Below, piece after piece: positions 24,142 to 32,376 of a stretch of DNA of 64,000 nucleotides. The notes below the pieces were generated by a model. The model was given only the letters and a program-made list of their open reading frames with translations, was not told the DNA's origin and made no database searches. A program made the position numbers and the translations under genes. Source of the stretch: a bacterium (GTDB lineage Bacteria > Bdellovibrionota_C > UBA2361 > SZUA-149 > JAQTWB01); the NCBI GenBank assembly GCA_028689495.1, contig JAQTWB010000006.1, positions 1-64,000 on the forward strand, read 5' to 3'. Positions within the stretch are counted from its first letter, which is position 1, and each line of letters opens with the position of its first letter.

Positions 24142-26802
24142 ATGGAAAACATGATTGAAATTTCCGCCCCGGAAACCTGGTGTAGGTCGTCGAAAGGGGA
24201 ATATGTACCGGACTGTTACACCAACTGTCCAGAGCCTGAAATCGAAATGGATTTCGATGCCGACCTGAAGCGCTGGGAGCAGCAAACAGGCCATTACATT
24301 GCTGATTTCAGCGCTGCAGATCAGGACAAGCCTCGGAAAGGGCAGGGGCCGACGGTTTATATCGGCTTCGACTCGGAATTCGTTCCAGGCGACGAAGAGA
24401 GCAATAACGTGATCTTGAGCCTTCAGTTTTATTTGATAGGCGAGCGCGGTGTGATGGAGCGGGTTGTTTATCCGCGTGGGCCAGAGAAAAGCCAGCGTCC
24501 GCACTTCCGCAAAATTATTTTTGACTTGATCCACGAGGCAATGGATCGCGGGGTAGCCCTCGAATGGCCGAACCATGTCGTGTTGGTGGGCTTTTTCCTG
24601 CGCATCGACTTGCAGGCGTTTGGCGACCTCGTTTCGTTCAAGAAGGAACTGGAAAACGTTGGTGGCCGCGTGGCCTCGGTAAAAACCTCACTCATCTTGA
24701 CGCCTGAGGAAGATGACCTTGAATGCTTGCTGAATAACAAAACCTACATGGCGACGGATCGTGACGGGGTGTTCCGCATCCTGAAGGTTCGCTTTGTCGA
24801 TGCTGGCGGCCATGTGGCGATGGGTACTTCGCTAGCTCAAATCGGTGACTTGCTTGGCCTGCCGAAGCTTGACCTGCCGGAAGGCTATCTCAAGGAACGG
24901 ATGGATTTGCTGCTGGAGGGCGATAAGCAGGCCTTCGAGAGATACGGCCTCAGGGACTCGGAAATTGCTGTCCGGTTTTATCTTCGCCTGCTCAGCTTTG
25001 CAAAAGAGCACACCGGAAAGGCGTCGCTACCTGCGACCGCCAGCAGCCTTGCCGTCCGCATCTTCACCTCGAAGCTCGAAGAGAGCCAAGTCGATTTCAA
25101 TGCGGCATTTGGTGTGACGCAATGCGCCAGCACCTACTGGAACTCAGCAAGGGAGCAGGTAGTAAGCAAAAAAGAAAAGGCGCTTACGCCGATGCGAAAG
25201 GCCAACGAGTCGTTTGTTGCTGATTGCTACAGCGGCGGTCGTAACGAGTGCTACGCCTTTGGCCCGACGACCATCGGTATCTACAACGATTTCGATCTGG
25301 CAGGCGCATACACGACTGGGATGGTCGATCTGCGCCATATCGACTATGACAACTTCTGGTATTCGAAGGACACAACCGATTTTGTCGGGCATGTACTCGG
25401 GTTTGCCTATGTGCGCTTTGCTTTCCCGGATGGCACTCGCTTTCCGTCGATGCCGGTGCGGAATTCCCAAGGCGGACTGGTTTATCCGCTGACAGGATTT
25501 TCGTACTGCACAGCCCCAGAGATCGAGGTAGCGCTGAACCTCGGTTGTCAGATCGACATCTTGCATGGCGTGATTTTCCCGTGGTGTGAAGGCGATGGCC
25601 GGCTGTTCGAGCCTTTCGTGATGCATATCCGTTCGCTGCGGAAGTCATTCGAGAAAGGCAGCCTCGATGAGTTGTACGCCAAGCTCCTCGGGAACAGCTT
25701 GTACGGGAAGACAGCGCAAGGCCTGAAGGCAAAGACGGTCTTCGACTCTCAGGGGATGAAGAGTGTTGAACTACCTCATTCCATTTTGACGAATGCCGCC
25801 ATCGCAGCACACACGACGGGCTTCGTTCGCGCTGTTCTCAGCGAGCAAATTGCTGGAATCCCTCCGCATCGAAATGTGATCAGCGCCACGACGGATGGCT
25901 TCATCACGGATGCCGACGAGTCCGAGTTGGTGTTGGATGGGCCGATGGCAAAACGCTTTCAGGCCCTCTGCGAACGGGTTTCTCCCGGTAGCAAGATGCT
26001 GGAACGCAAGCATCGTGTGCGGCAGCTGATCGCGATGAAAACTCGTGGTCAGGTCACGGCCATTCCGTTCGAGAGCGAGCCATTCATTCTCGCAAAAGCG
26101 GGGGTGTCACCGCAGGTCGAACATGCGCTGCACAACGAATTCATGGTCGATTTGTTCATGAGTCGTAGCCCCGGCGACATGACGGTCACTCGCCCATTCA
26201 CGCCGTTTCGGGAGCAGTGGGTCAAAGACGCTGACGTGGTTCGCCTGACTCGGGAATCGAGGCTGAACCTTGAGTTCGACTTCAAGCGCCGCTTGGTTGA
26301 GCCGCAGCAGGTTGCTGTCGCTGATGGCGAGCACCTCTCGATGAGCAGTGTGCCTTGGTATGACCTCGCGGAATGCGAGCGTGCAAGGGCCATTTTCGAC
26401 GGCTGGCGTGACAAGCACTGCCTGAAGACCTTTGGGGATTTACATGACTGGGAGGACCACTACCAGTTTGCCTTGGTACGGGACCGCATCGGCAAAGGTA
26501 ATGGCCGCAGTTTCGGGATACGTCCAACAAGCGGCGGTATCACGGATGTGTTCCGCCGCATGTTCTTGCGTGCCTACACGCAAGGCCTCTGCGGATTGAC
26601 CAAAACGATGACCTATCCCGAGTTGGCTGACTGGCTCACCGAGCGTGGCTATCCGACCAAGGTCAATGACGTGAAAAACGCTGTACGGGCTGAGTTCATT
26701 GAGCACGCAGTGCCATCGACGCCACGTATAGAAGAACTGAAAACGGTGCTTGTGGAAGGGTTCCCGAGCATCGAGATCGAAAAATTTATTTCAACCAACT
26801 AA
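24142..26802 (+). CDS. Family B DNA polymerase (protein-primed/piPolB-like group)
   Basis: An 886-aa polymerase. The exonuclease domain has ExoI F-D-S-E-F (Asp77, Glu79), a divergent ExoII (G-F-F-L-R-I-D, Asp156, usual Asn missing) and ExoIII Y-G-L-R-D (Tyr268, Asp272). The polymerase domain has motif A D-F-D-L-A-G-A-Y (383-390, in place of DxxSLYP), motif B K-L-L-G-N-S-L-Y-G (514-522), motif C A-T-T-D-G (Asp585; Thr in place of the first Asp of DTD) and K-T-R-G (633-636) where KxY is expected. The ~130 residues between A and B leave room for a TPR2-like insertion. K-T-R-G and T-T-D recall primer-independent PolBs, from memory. The start has GGAG upstream. With the SF3 helicase just downstream it probably replicates the element. 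Confidence 0.85.
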   Translation: MENMIEISAPETWCRSSKGEYVPDCYTNCPEPEIEMDFDADLKRWEQQTGHYIADFSAADQDKPRKGQGPTVYIGFDSEFVPGDEESNNVILSLQFYLIGERGVMERVVYPRGPEKSQRPHFRKIIFDLIHEAMDRGVALEWPNHVVLVGFFLRIDLQAFGDLVSFKKELENVGGRVASVKTSLILTPEEDDLECLLNNKTYMATDRDGVFRILKVRFVDAGGHVAMGTSLAQIGDLLGLPKLDLPEGYLKERMDLLLEGDKQAFERYGLRDSEIAVRFYLRLLSFAKEHTGKASLPATASSLAVRIFTSKLEESQVDFNAAFGVTQCASTYWNSAREQVVSKKEKALTPMRKANESFVADCYSGGRNECYAFGPTTIGIYNDFDLAGAYTTGMVDLRHIDYDNFWYSKDTTDFVGHVLGFAYVRFAFPDGTRFPSMPVRNSQGGLVYPLTGFSYCTAPEIEVALNLGCQIDILHGVIFPWCEGDGRLFEPFVMHIRSLRKSFEKGSLDELYAKLLGNSLYGKTAQGLKAKTVFDSQGMKSVELPHSILTNAAIAAHTTGFVRAVLSEQIAGIPPHRNVISATTDGFITDADESELVLDGPMAKRFQALCERVSPGSKMLERKHRVRQLIAMKTRGQVTAIPFESEPFILAKAGVSPQVEHALHNEFMVDLFMSRSPGDMTVTRPFTPFREQWVKDADVVRLTRESRLNLEFDFKRRLVEPQQVAVADGEHLSMSSVPWYDLAECERARAIFDGWRDKHCLKTFGDLHDWEDHYQFALVRDRIGKGNGRSFGIRPTSGGITDVFRRMFLRAYTQGLCGLTKTMTYPELADWLTERGYPTKVNDVKNAVRAEFIEHAVPSTPRIEELKTVLVEGFPSIEIEKFISTN

Positions 26803-26813
26803 AGGAGTAAATC

Positions 26814-28202
26814 ATGGAACAAAATCAAAACACCACCACCTCGGTGGCTAACTGGCCTATCGCTGAAGCAGCTACGGATGACGTTAAGGAATTCATCAAG
26901 CAGTTTTATCCGCAGGGTCTCGTATATCTGCACAACTCGTTTCTTGCCTACGCAGATGGATACTGGAGGGCTCAAGATGATCGCTCCGATGTTCAGCGCT
27001 CCATCGCGAAATTTTTTGGTAGTAACGCTACGGCTGCCAAGGTTCGCGAGTTGTTCGTCATGTTGAAGTTGTCCTGTGTGGTCAAGGACAGCATTTTCAA
27101 GCCGAACCACAACTTCATTTGTTTCAAGAACGGTGCGCTCGATATGACGACCTATAGCCTTGTGCCGCACGATCCGACGATGTGCCTGCGCTCTGGCCGG
27201 AACGTGGATTGGGATGAGAGCGCCAAGGCACCGACGTTCGAGAAGTTTTTGGCTGACGTGTTTCGTGACGACCATGATCGCGACCAGAAAATCCAATTCG
27301 TGCGTGAGTGGATGGGGCTTTGCCTGATCCCTGATACCAGCTTCGAGAAATTTGTGGTTTGCGTTGGGGATGGTGGCAACGGGAAGTCCGTCCTGCTAAA
27401 GCTTATGTCCGAGTTAGTCGGTCATGAAAACGTCTATAGCGCACCTGTTCAACGCCTCGGAAATCGCCGCGCCTTGGCTGAGCTTGATGGAAAGTTGCTG
27501 CTACTGAGTTCTGAGATTAACGAGAATACTGTGATGGATGACGGCATTCTCAAGCAGATTGTCAGCGGTGACATGGTGGAGGCGGAGCGCAAGTACGAGC
27601 ATCCTTTTTCCTTCACGCCTTCTGCACGCATCATGCTGGCGACTAACCATTTGCCGAAATTGCGCGATGTCACCCACGCTTTTTTCCGTCGCTTGGTGAT
27701 GATCCGTTTCAACCGCAATTTCACTGCCGACGAGATGGATATGCATCTCCCGGCAAAATTGTCTTCCGAGCTGTCTGGAATCTTTGCGGTGGCTGTTCGT
27801 GGTTTGCGCTCGCTGCGTGAGCGTCAGCGTTTTGATGTTCCCGCATCGTCTCTTGCAGCCGCTGAGCAATACCGTGAGGATTCGGATTACATCAAGATGT
27901 TTGCCGACGAGGCGGTCGAGCGATGCAATGAAAAGGGCATGCGCCCCGCTGCTTTGTACAAGCTGTATTCGAGCTGGGCGAGTGCTTATGGCATCCTGAT
28001 CGAAAACAACATTGTCCTCGGTAAGCGCTTGCGTCAGCTTGGTTTCGAGAAGACTCGCTCGAATGGCAAGGACTACTGGCGTGTAAAGGTGACCCCTGCC
28101 GGTGAGGAAATTTCCACTAAGCGTTCTGTACGCCCCGTTGATCTGCCTGCCGTGAAACCTGATGAGAGAGCGGCAAACGATGCAATCCCTCTTGCTGCTT
28201 AA
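26814..28202 (+). CDS. D5-type SF3 helicase (primase-helicase C-terminal part)
   Basis: A 462-aa protein. D5_N-like region (about 20-170), then an SF3 AAA+ helicase with Walker A G-D-G-G-N-G-K-S (185-192), Walker B L-L-L-S-S-E (Glu234), sensor A-T-N-H (Asn278) and Arg finger F-F-R-R (292-293), then a winged-helix-like tail. The N-terminal primase domain of phage P4 alpha-type proteins is absent: the protein starts where D5_N starts. It is 11 bases past the polymerase stop with its own GGAG. It should unwind the element for the PolB. No primase is seen elsewhere in the element. Confidence 0.9.
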   Translation: MEQNQNTTTSVANWPIAEAATDDVKEFIKQFYPQGLVYLHNSFLAYADGYWRAQDDRSDVQRSIAKFFGSNATAAKVRELFVMLKLSCVVKDSIFKPNHNFICFKNGALDMTTYSLVPHDPTMCLRSGRNVDWDESAKAPTFEKFLADVFRDDHDRDQKIQFVREWMGLCLIPDTSFEKFVVCVGDGGNGKSVLLKLMSELVGHENVYSAPVQRLGNRRALAELDGKLLLLSSEINENTVMDDGILKQIVSGDMVEAERKYEHPFSFTPSARIMLATNHLPKLRDVTHAFFRRLVMIRFNRNFTADEMDMHLPAKLSSELSGIFAVAVRGLRSLRERQRFDVPASSLAAAEQYREDSDYIKMFADEAVERCNEKGMRPAALYKLYSSWASAYGILIENNIVLGKRLRQLGFEKTRSNGKDYWRVKVTPAGEEISTKRSVRPVDLPAVKPDERAANDAIPLAA

Positions 28203-28235
28203 CTCCAGTTATCAAAATTTGTAGAGGAATAAATC

Positions 28236-28688
28236 ATGAGCAACAATTTAAAAGTACACAATTTTGGTGCTGTTATTCGGGTTGTACATGGGGGCAAGTT
28301 TGGGGGCATGGCTTGCGTTGGCGGGAAAGCCGTTAAGTATCTGGATGCTGACATGGTCATGCGGTGTAGCCAAGCCCAAAACCCCGGGAAGCCGATTACG
28401 AAAGACGGTTTGATTCAGGCTTATGCACTCCAGCTTATTATCAAATTCATGGAGCGCTACCAGCCTGAGGCTGACCTTGAAAAACTATCAGGTTGGTCGC
28501 GGGGAGATGCCTATGCTGTTTCTAAACTGCGTGGCACTCCATTCTGGATGATGGTGGCAGACACTGACAGTGACAAAATTGAAATTAATACGCTCACGAA
28601 GGCACAGTACATCGATTATTGCCGAAAGTTTGATCGTGAGATGCACAAGGAAAAGCCCTTTGAGGGAGTGCTGACACTTGCTGCATAG
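28236..28688 (+). CDS. Hypothetical 150-aa protein, last gene of the replication operon
   Basis: M-S-N-N-L-K-V-H-N-F-G-A-V-I-R-V-V-H-G-G-K-F-G, then a central helical part and a conserved-looking W-S-R-G-D-A-Y-A-V-S-K-L-R. It has its own ribosome binding site (GAGG) and lies directly before a strong terminator. I do not recognise it. A single-strand-binding or replication accessory protein would fit the position, but nothing in the motifs shows it. Confidence 0.65.
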   Translation: MSNNLKVHNFGAVIRVVHGGKFGGMACVGGKAVKYLDADMVMRCSQAQNPGKPITKDGLIQAYALQLIIKFMERYQPEADLEKLSGWSRGDAYAVSKLRGTPFWMMVADTDSDKIEINTLTKAQYIDYCRKFDREMHKEKPFEGVLTLAA

Positions 28689-28697
28689 TCGCTTGAT

Positions 28698-28732
28698 AAA
28701 AAGCCCGCCCCCGAAATCAGGCGGGCTTTTTT
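28698..28732. terminator. Bidirectional terminator between the replication operon and umuC
   Basis: GCCCGCC / GGCGGGC stem flanked by A5 and T6. It serves the rightward replication operon and the leftward umuDC operon, which converge here. Confidence 0.9.
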
Positions 28733-28752
28733 ACTTTCAAACGCTTATTTCC

Positions 28753-30042
28753 TTACTCTCGAGCCAATACTACGGGCAAGCCTTCCCAGTCTGTTGTGTA
28801 GCCGGGAGAGAGGTTGCCTCTACGCATCTGCCATGCTTTTACAACGCCTTCGGCGGCGAGGCGCACCGTCCCTCGACCATACTTCCCGTTGATCCCATCA
28901 AGCACGCCCATGAGCGCCTGGGAGCGAGCATCGCCTGCGTCCCCTGAAGCAAAGAGCGAGAACTGTTGATTGGCCGCTGGTGCGATATTCATAAGCGTAA
29001 TTCCTGCCTTGTGATAGCCGTAACCCGGCTGGTAAATGCGCCGCAGAACTTTCAATGCCCACTTGGTCAGCACGCGGGTATCGGAGGAGGCTTCTGGCAA
29101 TGGCACTGTGAATGAACGCTGATACTGCGGTACTTCAGGCTTGAAAATGTTCGTCCGAATGTAGACCTGCACGGCTCCAGCCAGTGATTCCTGAGCCCGC
29201 AGTTTTTCTGCCGCTTTGCCGACGTAGTTGGCTACTGCTTCCTCCAGATCAGCCAAGTCGTAGATCAGTTGGCCAAACGAGCGACTGGACATGATTTGCT
29301 GTTTTTCAGGCACAACCTCTTGCAGGTCAAGGCACGACACACCGCGTAGCTCGCGAACCGTTCGCTCAAGCACCACGGAGAACTGGGAGCGAATTGTCTC
29401 GGCATCTGAATCGCGCAGTTGTTGCACGGTGTGGATGCCCATTGCTTCAAGCCTTGCCGAGATTTTGCGACCGACCCCCCAGACTTCGCCCACGCCAATG
29501 CTGGCGAACAGTTTGGTTAGCTCGTGTTCGTCCATCGTGGTGAAGTCGCAAACACCATCAGCGCCCGCCAAGCTTTTCTTGGCGGCGTGATTCGCGAGCT
29601 TAGCGAGCGTCTTCGTGGTGCCAACGCCAACGCATACCGCCAGCCCCAGCCAGTCTGCCACGCGCTGTCGAATTTCAGCACCGTAGGCTTGATAACCGAC
29701 TCGCTCGAATCCTGAAAAATCCAGAAAGCTCTCGTCGATGCTATAGACCTCTATGCTGGGGGAAAAATCGCTCAGTACTTGCACCACGCGATTGCTCAGG
29801 TCTGCGTATAGCGCGTAATTGGAACTGAAGGCGACAATCCCGTAGCGTTTTGCTTCCTCCCGCAGCTTGAACCACGGCACCCCCATGGGGATGCCAAGCT
29901 TTTTTACCTCGGCTGATCGGGCTACGACACAGCCGTCGTTGTTTGAAAGGACAACAACAGGCCGGTCTTTCAGTTTGGGGTCAAAAAGCTTCTCGCACGA
30001 GGCGTAGAAATTGTTGCAGTCGACTAGCGCGAATACAGGCAC
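28753..30042 (-). CDS. umuC: UmuC-type Y-family DNA polymerase V catalytic subunit
   Basis: A 429-aa translesion polymerase. The N-terminal catalytic part has F-A-L-V-D-C-N-N-F-Y-A-S-C-E (first metal-binding Asp) and Y-S-I-D-E-S-F-L-D (Asp-Glu pair); a helix-hairpin-helix region follows (G-V-G-R-K-I-S-A-R-L), then the little finger domain. Length fits the family (about 420). The GTG at 30042 is chosen because it begins directly at V-P-V-F-A-L-V-D and lies one base after the umuD stop; the longer frame upstream is not family-like. It copies past lesions together with UmuD'. Plasmid relatives are mucB/rumB/impB. Confidence 0.93.
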   Translation of the reverse strand: MPVFALVDCNNFYASCEKLFDPKLKDRPVVVLSNNDGCVVARSAEVKKLGIPMGVPWFKLREEAKRYGIVAFSSNYALYADLSNRVVQVLSDFSPSIEVYSIDESFLDFSGFERVGYQAYGAEIRQRVADWLGLAVCVGVGTTKTLAKLANHAAKKSLAGADGVCDFTTMDEHELTKLFASIGVGEVWGVGRKISARLEAMGIHTVQQLRDSDAETIRSQFSVVLERTVRELRGVSCLDLQEVVPEKQQIMSSRSFGQLIYDLADLEEAVANYVGKAAEKLRAQESLAGAVQVYIRTNIFKPEVPQYQRSFTVPLPEASSDTRVLTKWALKVLRRIYQPGYGYHKAGITLMNIAPAANQQFSLFASGDAGDARSQALMGVLDGINGKYGRGTVRLAAEGVVKAWQMRRGNLSPGYTTDWEGLPVVLARE

Positions 30043-30043
30043 G

Positions 30044-30505
30044 TCATGCCCCGAACCGCTTAAATTTGCCAACAACGACACCCCATACGACGAGTTCCTG
30101 CTCCTCGCCGATGTCCAGTGCAGGATATTTCGGGTTTTCTGCGACAAGGGCGACACGGCCTGAACGTCGATACAAGCGCTTCACCAGTCGCTGACCATCC
30201 ACGAAGGCGATCACAATATGGCCGTGCTTAGGTCGAACACTTTTATCGACAACAAGGATGTCGCCATCGAATATTTCGGCGCCTTCCATTGAATCTCCTT
30301 GAACGGAGAAAAAGAAAGTTGAGACGGGATTGCGAACGAGGTATTCGTTGATATCCAGCCGCTTGTCTTCGTAGTCTGCCGCCGGACTGGGAAAGCCTGC
30401 CGAAACCCGTACTTCGTCGAAGGGTAGGGCAAGCCTTGGTGCTCCCGGTAAAGGGATGAAGACCCCCGGAGCTAACGCAACTTCAGGCATGGGCTGCAAG
30501 GTCAT
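30044..30505 (-). CDS. umuD: UmuD-type LexA-family self-cleaving protein
   Basis: A 153-aa protein. Cleavage site S-A-G-F with Ala36-Gly37, then an S24 peptidase domain with G-D-S-M (Ser72 nucleophile) and R-L-V-K-R (Lys109 general base). RecA filaments trigger self-cleavage to UmuD', which joins UmuC. It overlaps the start of the zinc-ribbon gene's end by 23 bp and ends one base before umuC. Confidence 0.93.
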   Translation of the reverse strand: MTLQPMPEVALAPGVFIPLPGAPRLALPFDEVRVSAGFPSPAADYEDKRLDINEYLVRNPVSTFFFSVQGDSMEGAEIFDGDILVVDKSVRPKHGHIVIAFVDGQRLVKRLYRRSGRVALVAENPKYPALDIGEEQELVVWGVVVGKFKRFGA

Positions 30506-30674
30506 CCGCGTAGTGCTCTTCGATTGAATGGCCTTCTGGACCCTCCTGTTGCTCAGAAACCAGCACGGCTGAGCATTCGGGACACACGAGGTTCAATTGC
30601 CCGTTGATGGTGACTTGCTCAAGCTCTGCGCTTGATAACGGGGTATGGCAGTGTGGGCATACGATTCTTATCAT
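30483..30674 (-). CDS. Small zinc-ribbon protein, first gene of the umuDC operon
   Basis: A 63-aa protein with C-P-H-C and C-P-E-C knuckles separated by about 22 residues, then an acidic tail. GGAG precedes the ATG. It is directly downstream of the LexA box and overlaps umuD, so it is SOS-controlled and co-translated. Its role is unknown; a regulatory or DNA-contact partner of UmuDC is possible. Confidence 0.7.
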   Translation of the reverse strand: MIRIVCPHCHTPLSSAELEQVTINGQLNLVCPECSAVLVSEQQEGPEGHSIEEHYADDLAAHA

Positions 30675-30691
30675 CTTGCTCTCCTTTTATA

Positions 30692-30707
30692 CTGTAAGTT
30701 TATACAG
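30692..30707. promoter_or_regulatory. LexA box controlling umuDC
   Basis: CTGTAAGTTTATACAG fits the CTGT-N8-ACAG consensus exactly. Read leftward it contains TATAAA, a likely -10, about 20-30 bases before the zinc-ribbon gene. It may also affect the divergent SRAP gene about 110 bases away. Confidence 0.85.
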
Positions 30708-30819
30708 TTGTTCGTGGAGTGCAATACTGTATGCCGATGACAACTATCTCGTATTGAAGGGCTGAGCCCATTTGTCGGGGTGAGAACCACCATGCGTTTT
30801 TGTTTGATAACCTTTGGGC

Positions 30820-31467
30820 ATGTGCTCTCACTATGACCCTCAAACAGACCCGGCTCGACTCCACGCCAATTTTGGCGTTGGTGACTTGCCACTGGGACTC
30901 AAACCCAGCCTTTGGCCTGGCTACCACGGGCCATTTGTTCGGAAACATGAATTCGCAGATGTTGGCGATGATGCAGTGCCATTCCGGGAATTACTCGTGG
31001 GGTCATTTGGCTTGATTCCCCATTGGTCAAAGGACGCCACCATTGCCAGACGTACTTACAACGCGCGTTCTGAAACAGTTCACGAGAAGCCGAGCTACCG
31101 TGATGCTTGGAGGCTCGGGCGTCATTGCATCATCCCGGCTGAAGCAATCTACGAACCTGATTGGCGGACAGGAAAAGCGGTGCCAACACGCATCTCCCGT
31201 GCCGATGGAAAACCTATGGGCATTGCCGGGCTCTGGGCAGCCTGGAAGAACCCCTCGGGCGAGCTGACCCATAGCTACACGATGCTGACGATCAATGCAG
31301 ATGACCATCCGTTCATGCGCCGGTATCACAAGCCTGATGATGAAAAGCGGATGATAGTCATCCTCGACGAGGATGCTTACGATGCCTGGCTTCAAGCATC
31401 GGCAACGGGAAGTCGTGATTTCCTCAGGCAGTTCCCCCCAGACAACCTCGTTGCTGAGGGGCCGTAG
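30820..31467 (+). CDS. SRAP domain protein (YedK/HMCES-like)
   Basis: A 215-aa protein. M-C-S-H gives Cys2, the residue that forms the DNA-protein crosslink at abasic sites after Met removal. Other catalytic positions are present: N-A-R-S-E-T (Asn81), I-P-A-E-A (Glu108) and D-D-H-P-F-M (His163). The ATG at 30820 is required to place the Cys second; the upstream TTG would not. It shields abasic sites in single-stranded DNA, which fits its place divergent from an SOS polymerase operon. Confidence 0.92.
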   Translation: MCSHYDPQTDPARLHANFGVGDLPLGLKPSLWPGYHGPFVRKHEFADVGDDAVPFRELLVGSFGLIPHWSKDATIARRTYNARSETVHEKPSYRDAWRLGRHCIIPAEAIYEPDWRTGKAVPTRISRADGKPMGIAGLWAAWKNPSGELTHSYTMLTINADDHPFMRRYHKPDDEKRMIVILDEDAYDAWLQASATGSRDFLRQFPPDNLVAEGP

Positions 31468-31557
31468 AAATCATTGCTGATATAGCAGGTGGAAATAAAA
31501 TGCGGAGCTGTGGAAAGTTTTCTGAAGCAGACCTAAGGTACGTGAAGCAGACGCTTC

Positions 31558-32178
31558 CTAAAGCGTAATCGCATACCAATCGACTCTTCCAATCGCACAC
31601 GCATTACCAATAGCTCGCCCGGTCGTCAGGCTTCCATCATCCATCCCGCCATCAACCTCCACGACTAAATCGCAGGGAAGGTTGAAAAATACAATAGCAT
31701 TCTGGGAGTTTGGGGCATTTACGAAGCCAGCTACAAGCCCAACTGCTGTGGCTCTTGAAACTACCTGAACCGGCCCGAAGCTTGTCGTTATGCGGCGCTG
31801 AGCTTCACTACTGTTGATCTTGCCTATAAATCCAGCTTGAAAAAGTTGCAAAGGCAGTTCTGCCACTTCCGAGCCCGCCTGGGCAGCGCCGGTGGCATCG
31901 ATAGTGCCATCAATAATGCCATCCCCATTTGTTCCGACAGTTGTACCTGACGCAATGCCCTGTATTTCGTTTGCCGAATAAGGCCAGTCGCCTGGAAGGT
32001 ACTTATAGCGTTGTTTGAAGGATATGGTTGCCGTACGAATATCGCTAACAATCGCCATTACATTCTTGGCGTTAGCACCGCCAATCAGTGATTGCCCTCG
32101 AATTACGGCCACTATGAGAAGGGCAATAATGGTGACTACTATCGCCAACTCGGCGAGAGTAAATCCGCGTTGTTTCAT
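31558..32178 (-). CDS. Type IV prepilin-like protein
   Basis: A 206-aa protein with a class III leader: M-K-Q-R-G then F-T-L-A-E-L, with Glu at +5, and a hydrophobic helix A-I-V-V-T-I-I-A-L-L-I-V-A-V-I. It would be cut by the host prepilin peptidase after Gly5 and inserted in the inner membrane. The globular part is Gly/Ala/Thr-rich with two Cys near the C terminus (L-P-C-D and N-A-C-A). The N-terminal helix with K-Y-L-P-G-D-W-P is common in prepilins of mobile elements and minor pilins. Its ATG overlaps the stop of the upstream gene (ATGA). Confidence 0.88.
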   Translation of the reverse strand: MKQRGFTLAELAIVVTIIALLIVAVIRGQSLIGGANAKNVMAIVSDIRTATISFKQRYKYLPGDWPYSANEIQGIASGTTVGTNGDGIIDGTIDATGAAQAGSEVAELPLQLFQAGFIGKINSSEAQRRITTSFGPVQVVSRATAVGLVAGFVNAPNSQNAIVFFNLPCDLVVEVDGGMDDGSLTTGRAIGNACAIGRVDWYAITL

Positions 32179-32369
32179 TGTTTATCGCGTTGGATCGCGT
32201 GGGCAAATAGCGTAATACACCAAGTTGCCACCAGTGCACTTGCTGCTGCTAATCCAACCACGACGAACGGACTGTGCTGTGAAATCAAACTCGGGGCAAC
32301 AACGATCCAAATGAGCAGCAAGAAAACAGCTGGTGATAGATATATCGTGTGTCTGATTCGGGTCTTCAT
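32175..32369 (-). CDS. Small membrane protein of the prepilin operon
   Basis: A 64-aa protein with two predicted transmembrane helices (Y-L-S-P-A-V-F-L-L-L-I-W-I-V-V and F-V-V-V-G-L-A-A-A-S-A-L-V-A). It overlaps the next prepilin gene by 4 bp and starts within 10 bp of the stop of the first prepilin gene. M-K-T-R-I-R is taken as start; the longer frame runs into the upstream gene. Possibly an assembly or anchoring partner. Confidence 0.65.
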   Translation of the reverse strand: MKTRIRHTIYLSPAVFLLLIWIVVAPSLISQHSPFVVVGLAAASALVATWCITLFAHAIQRDKQ

Positions 32370-32376
32370 TGATTCC

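Noticed and set aside
25184-25810. 208-aa minus-strand frame inside the polymerase gene
   Set aside because: Arg/Ser-rich shadow composition, opposite intact PolB motifs A and B.
24142-26802. Classic pipolin
   Set aside because: The polymerase motifs are suggestive, but the SF3 helicase, serine recombinase and comEC target differ from the tRNA-targeted pipolins I know. I therefore leave the polymerase as piPolB-like only.
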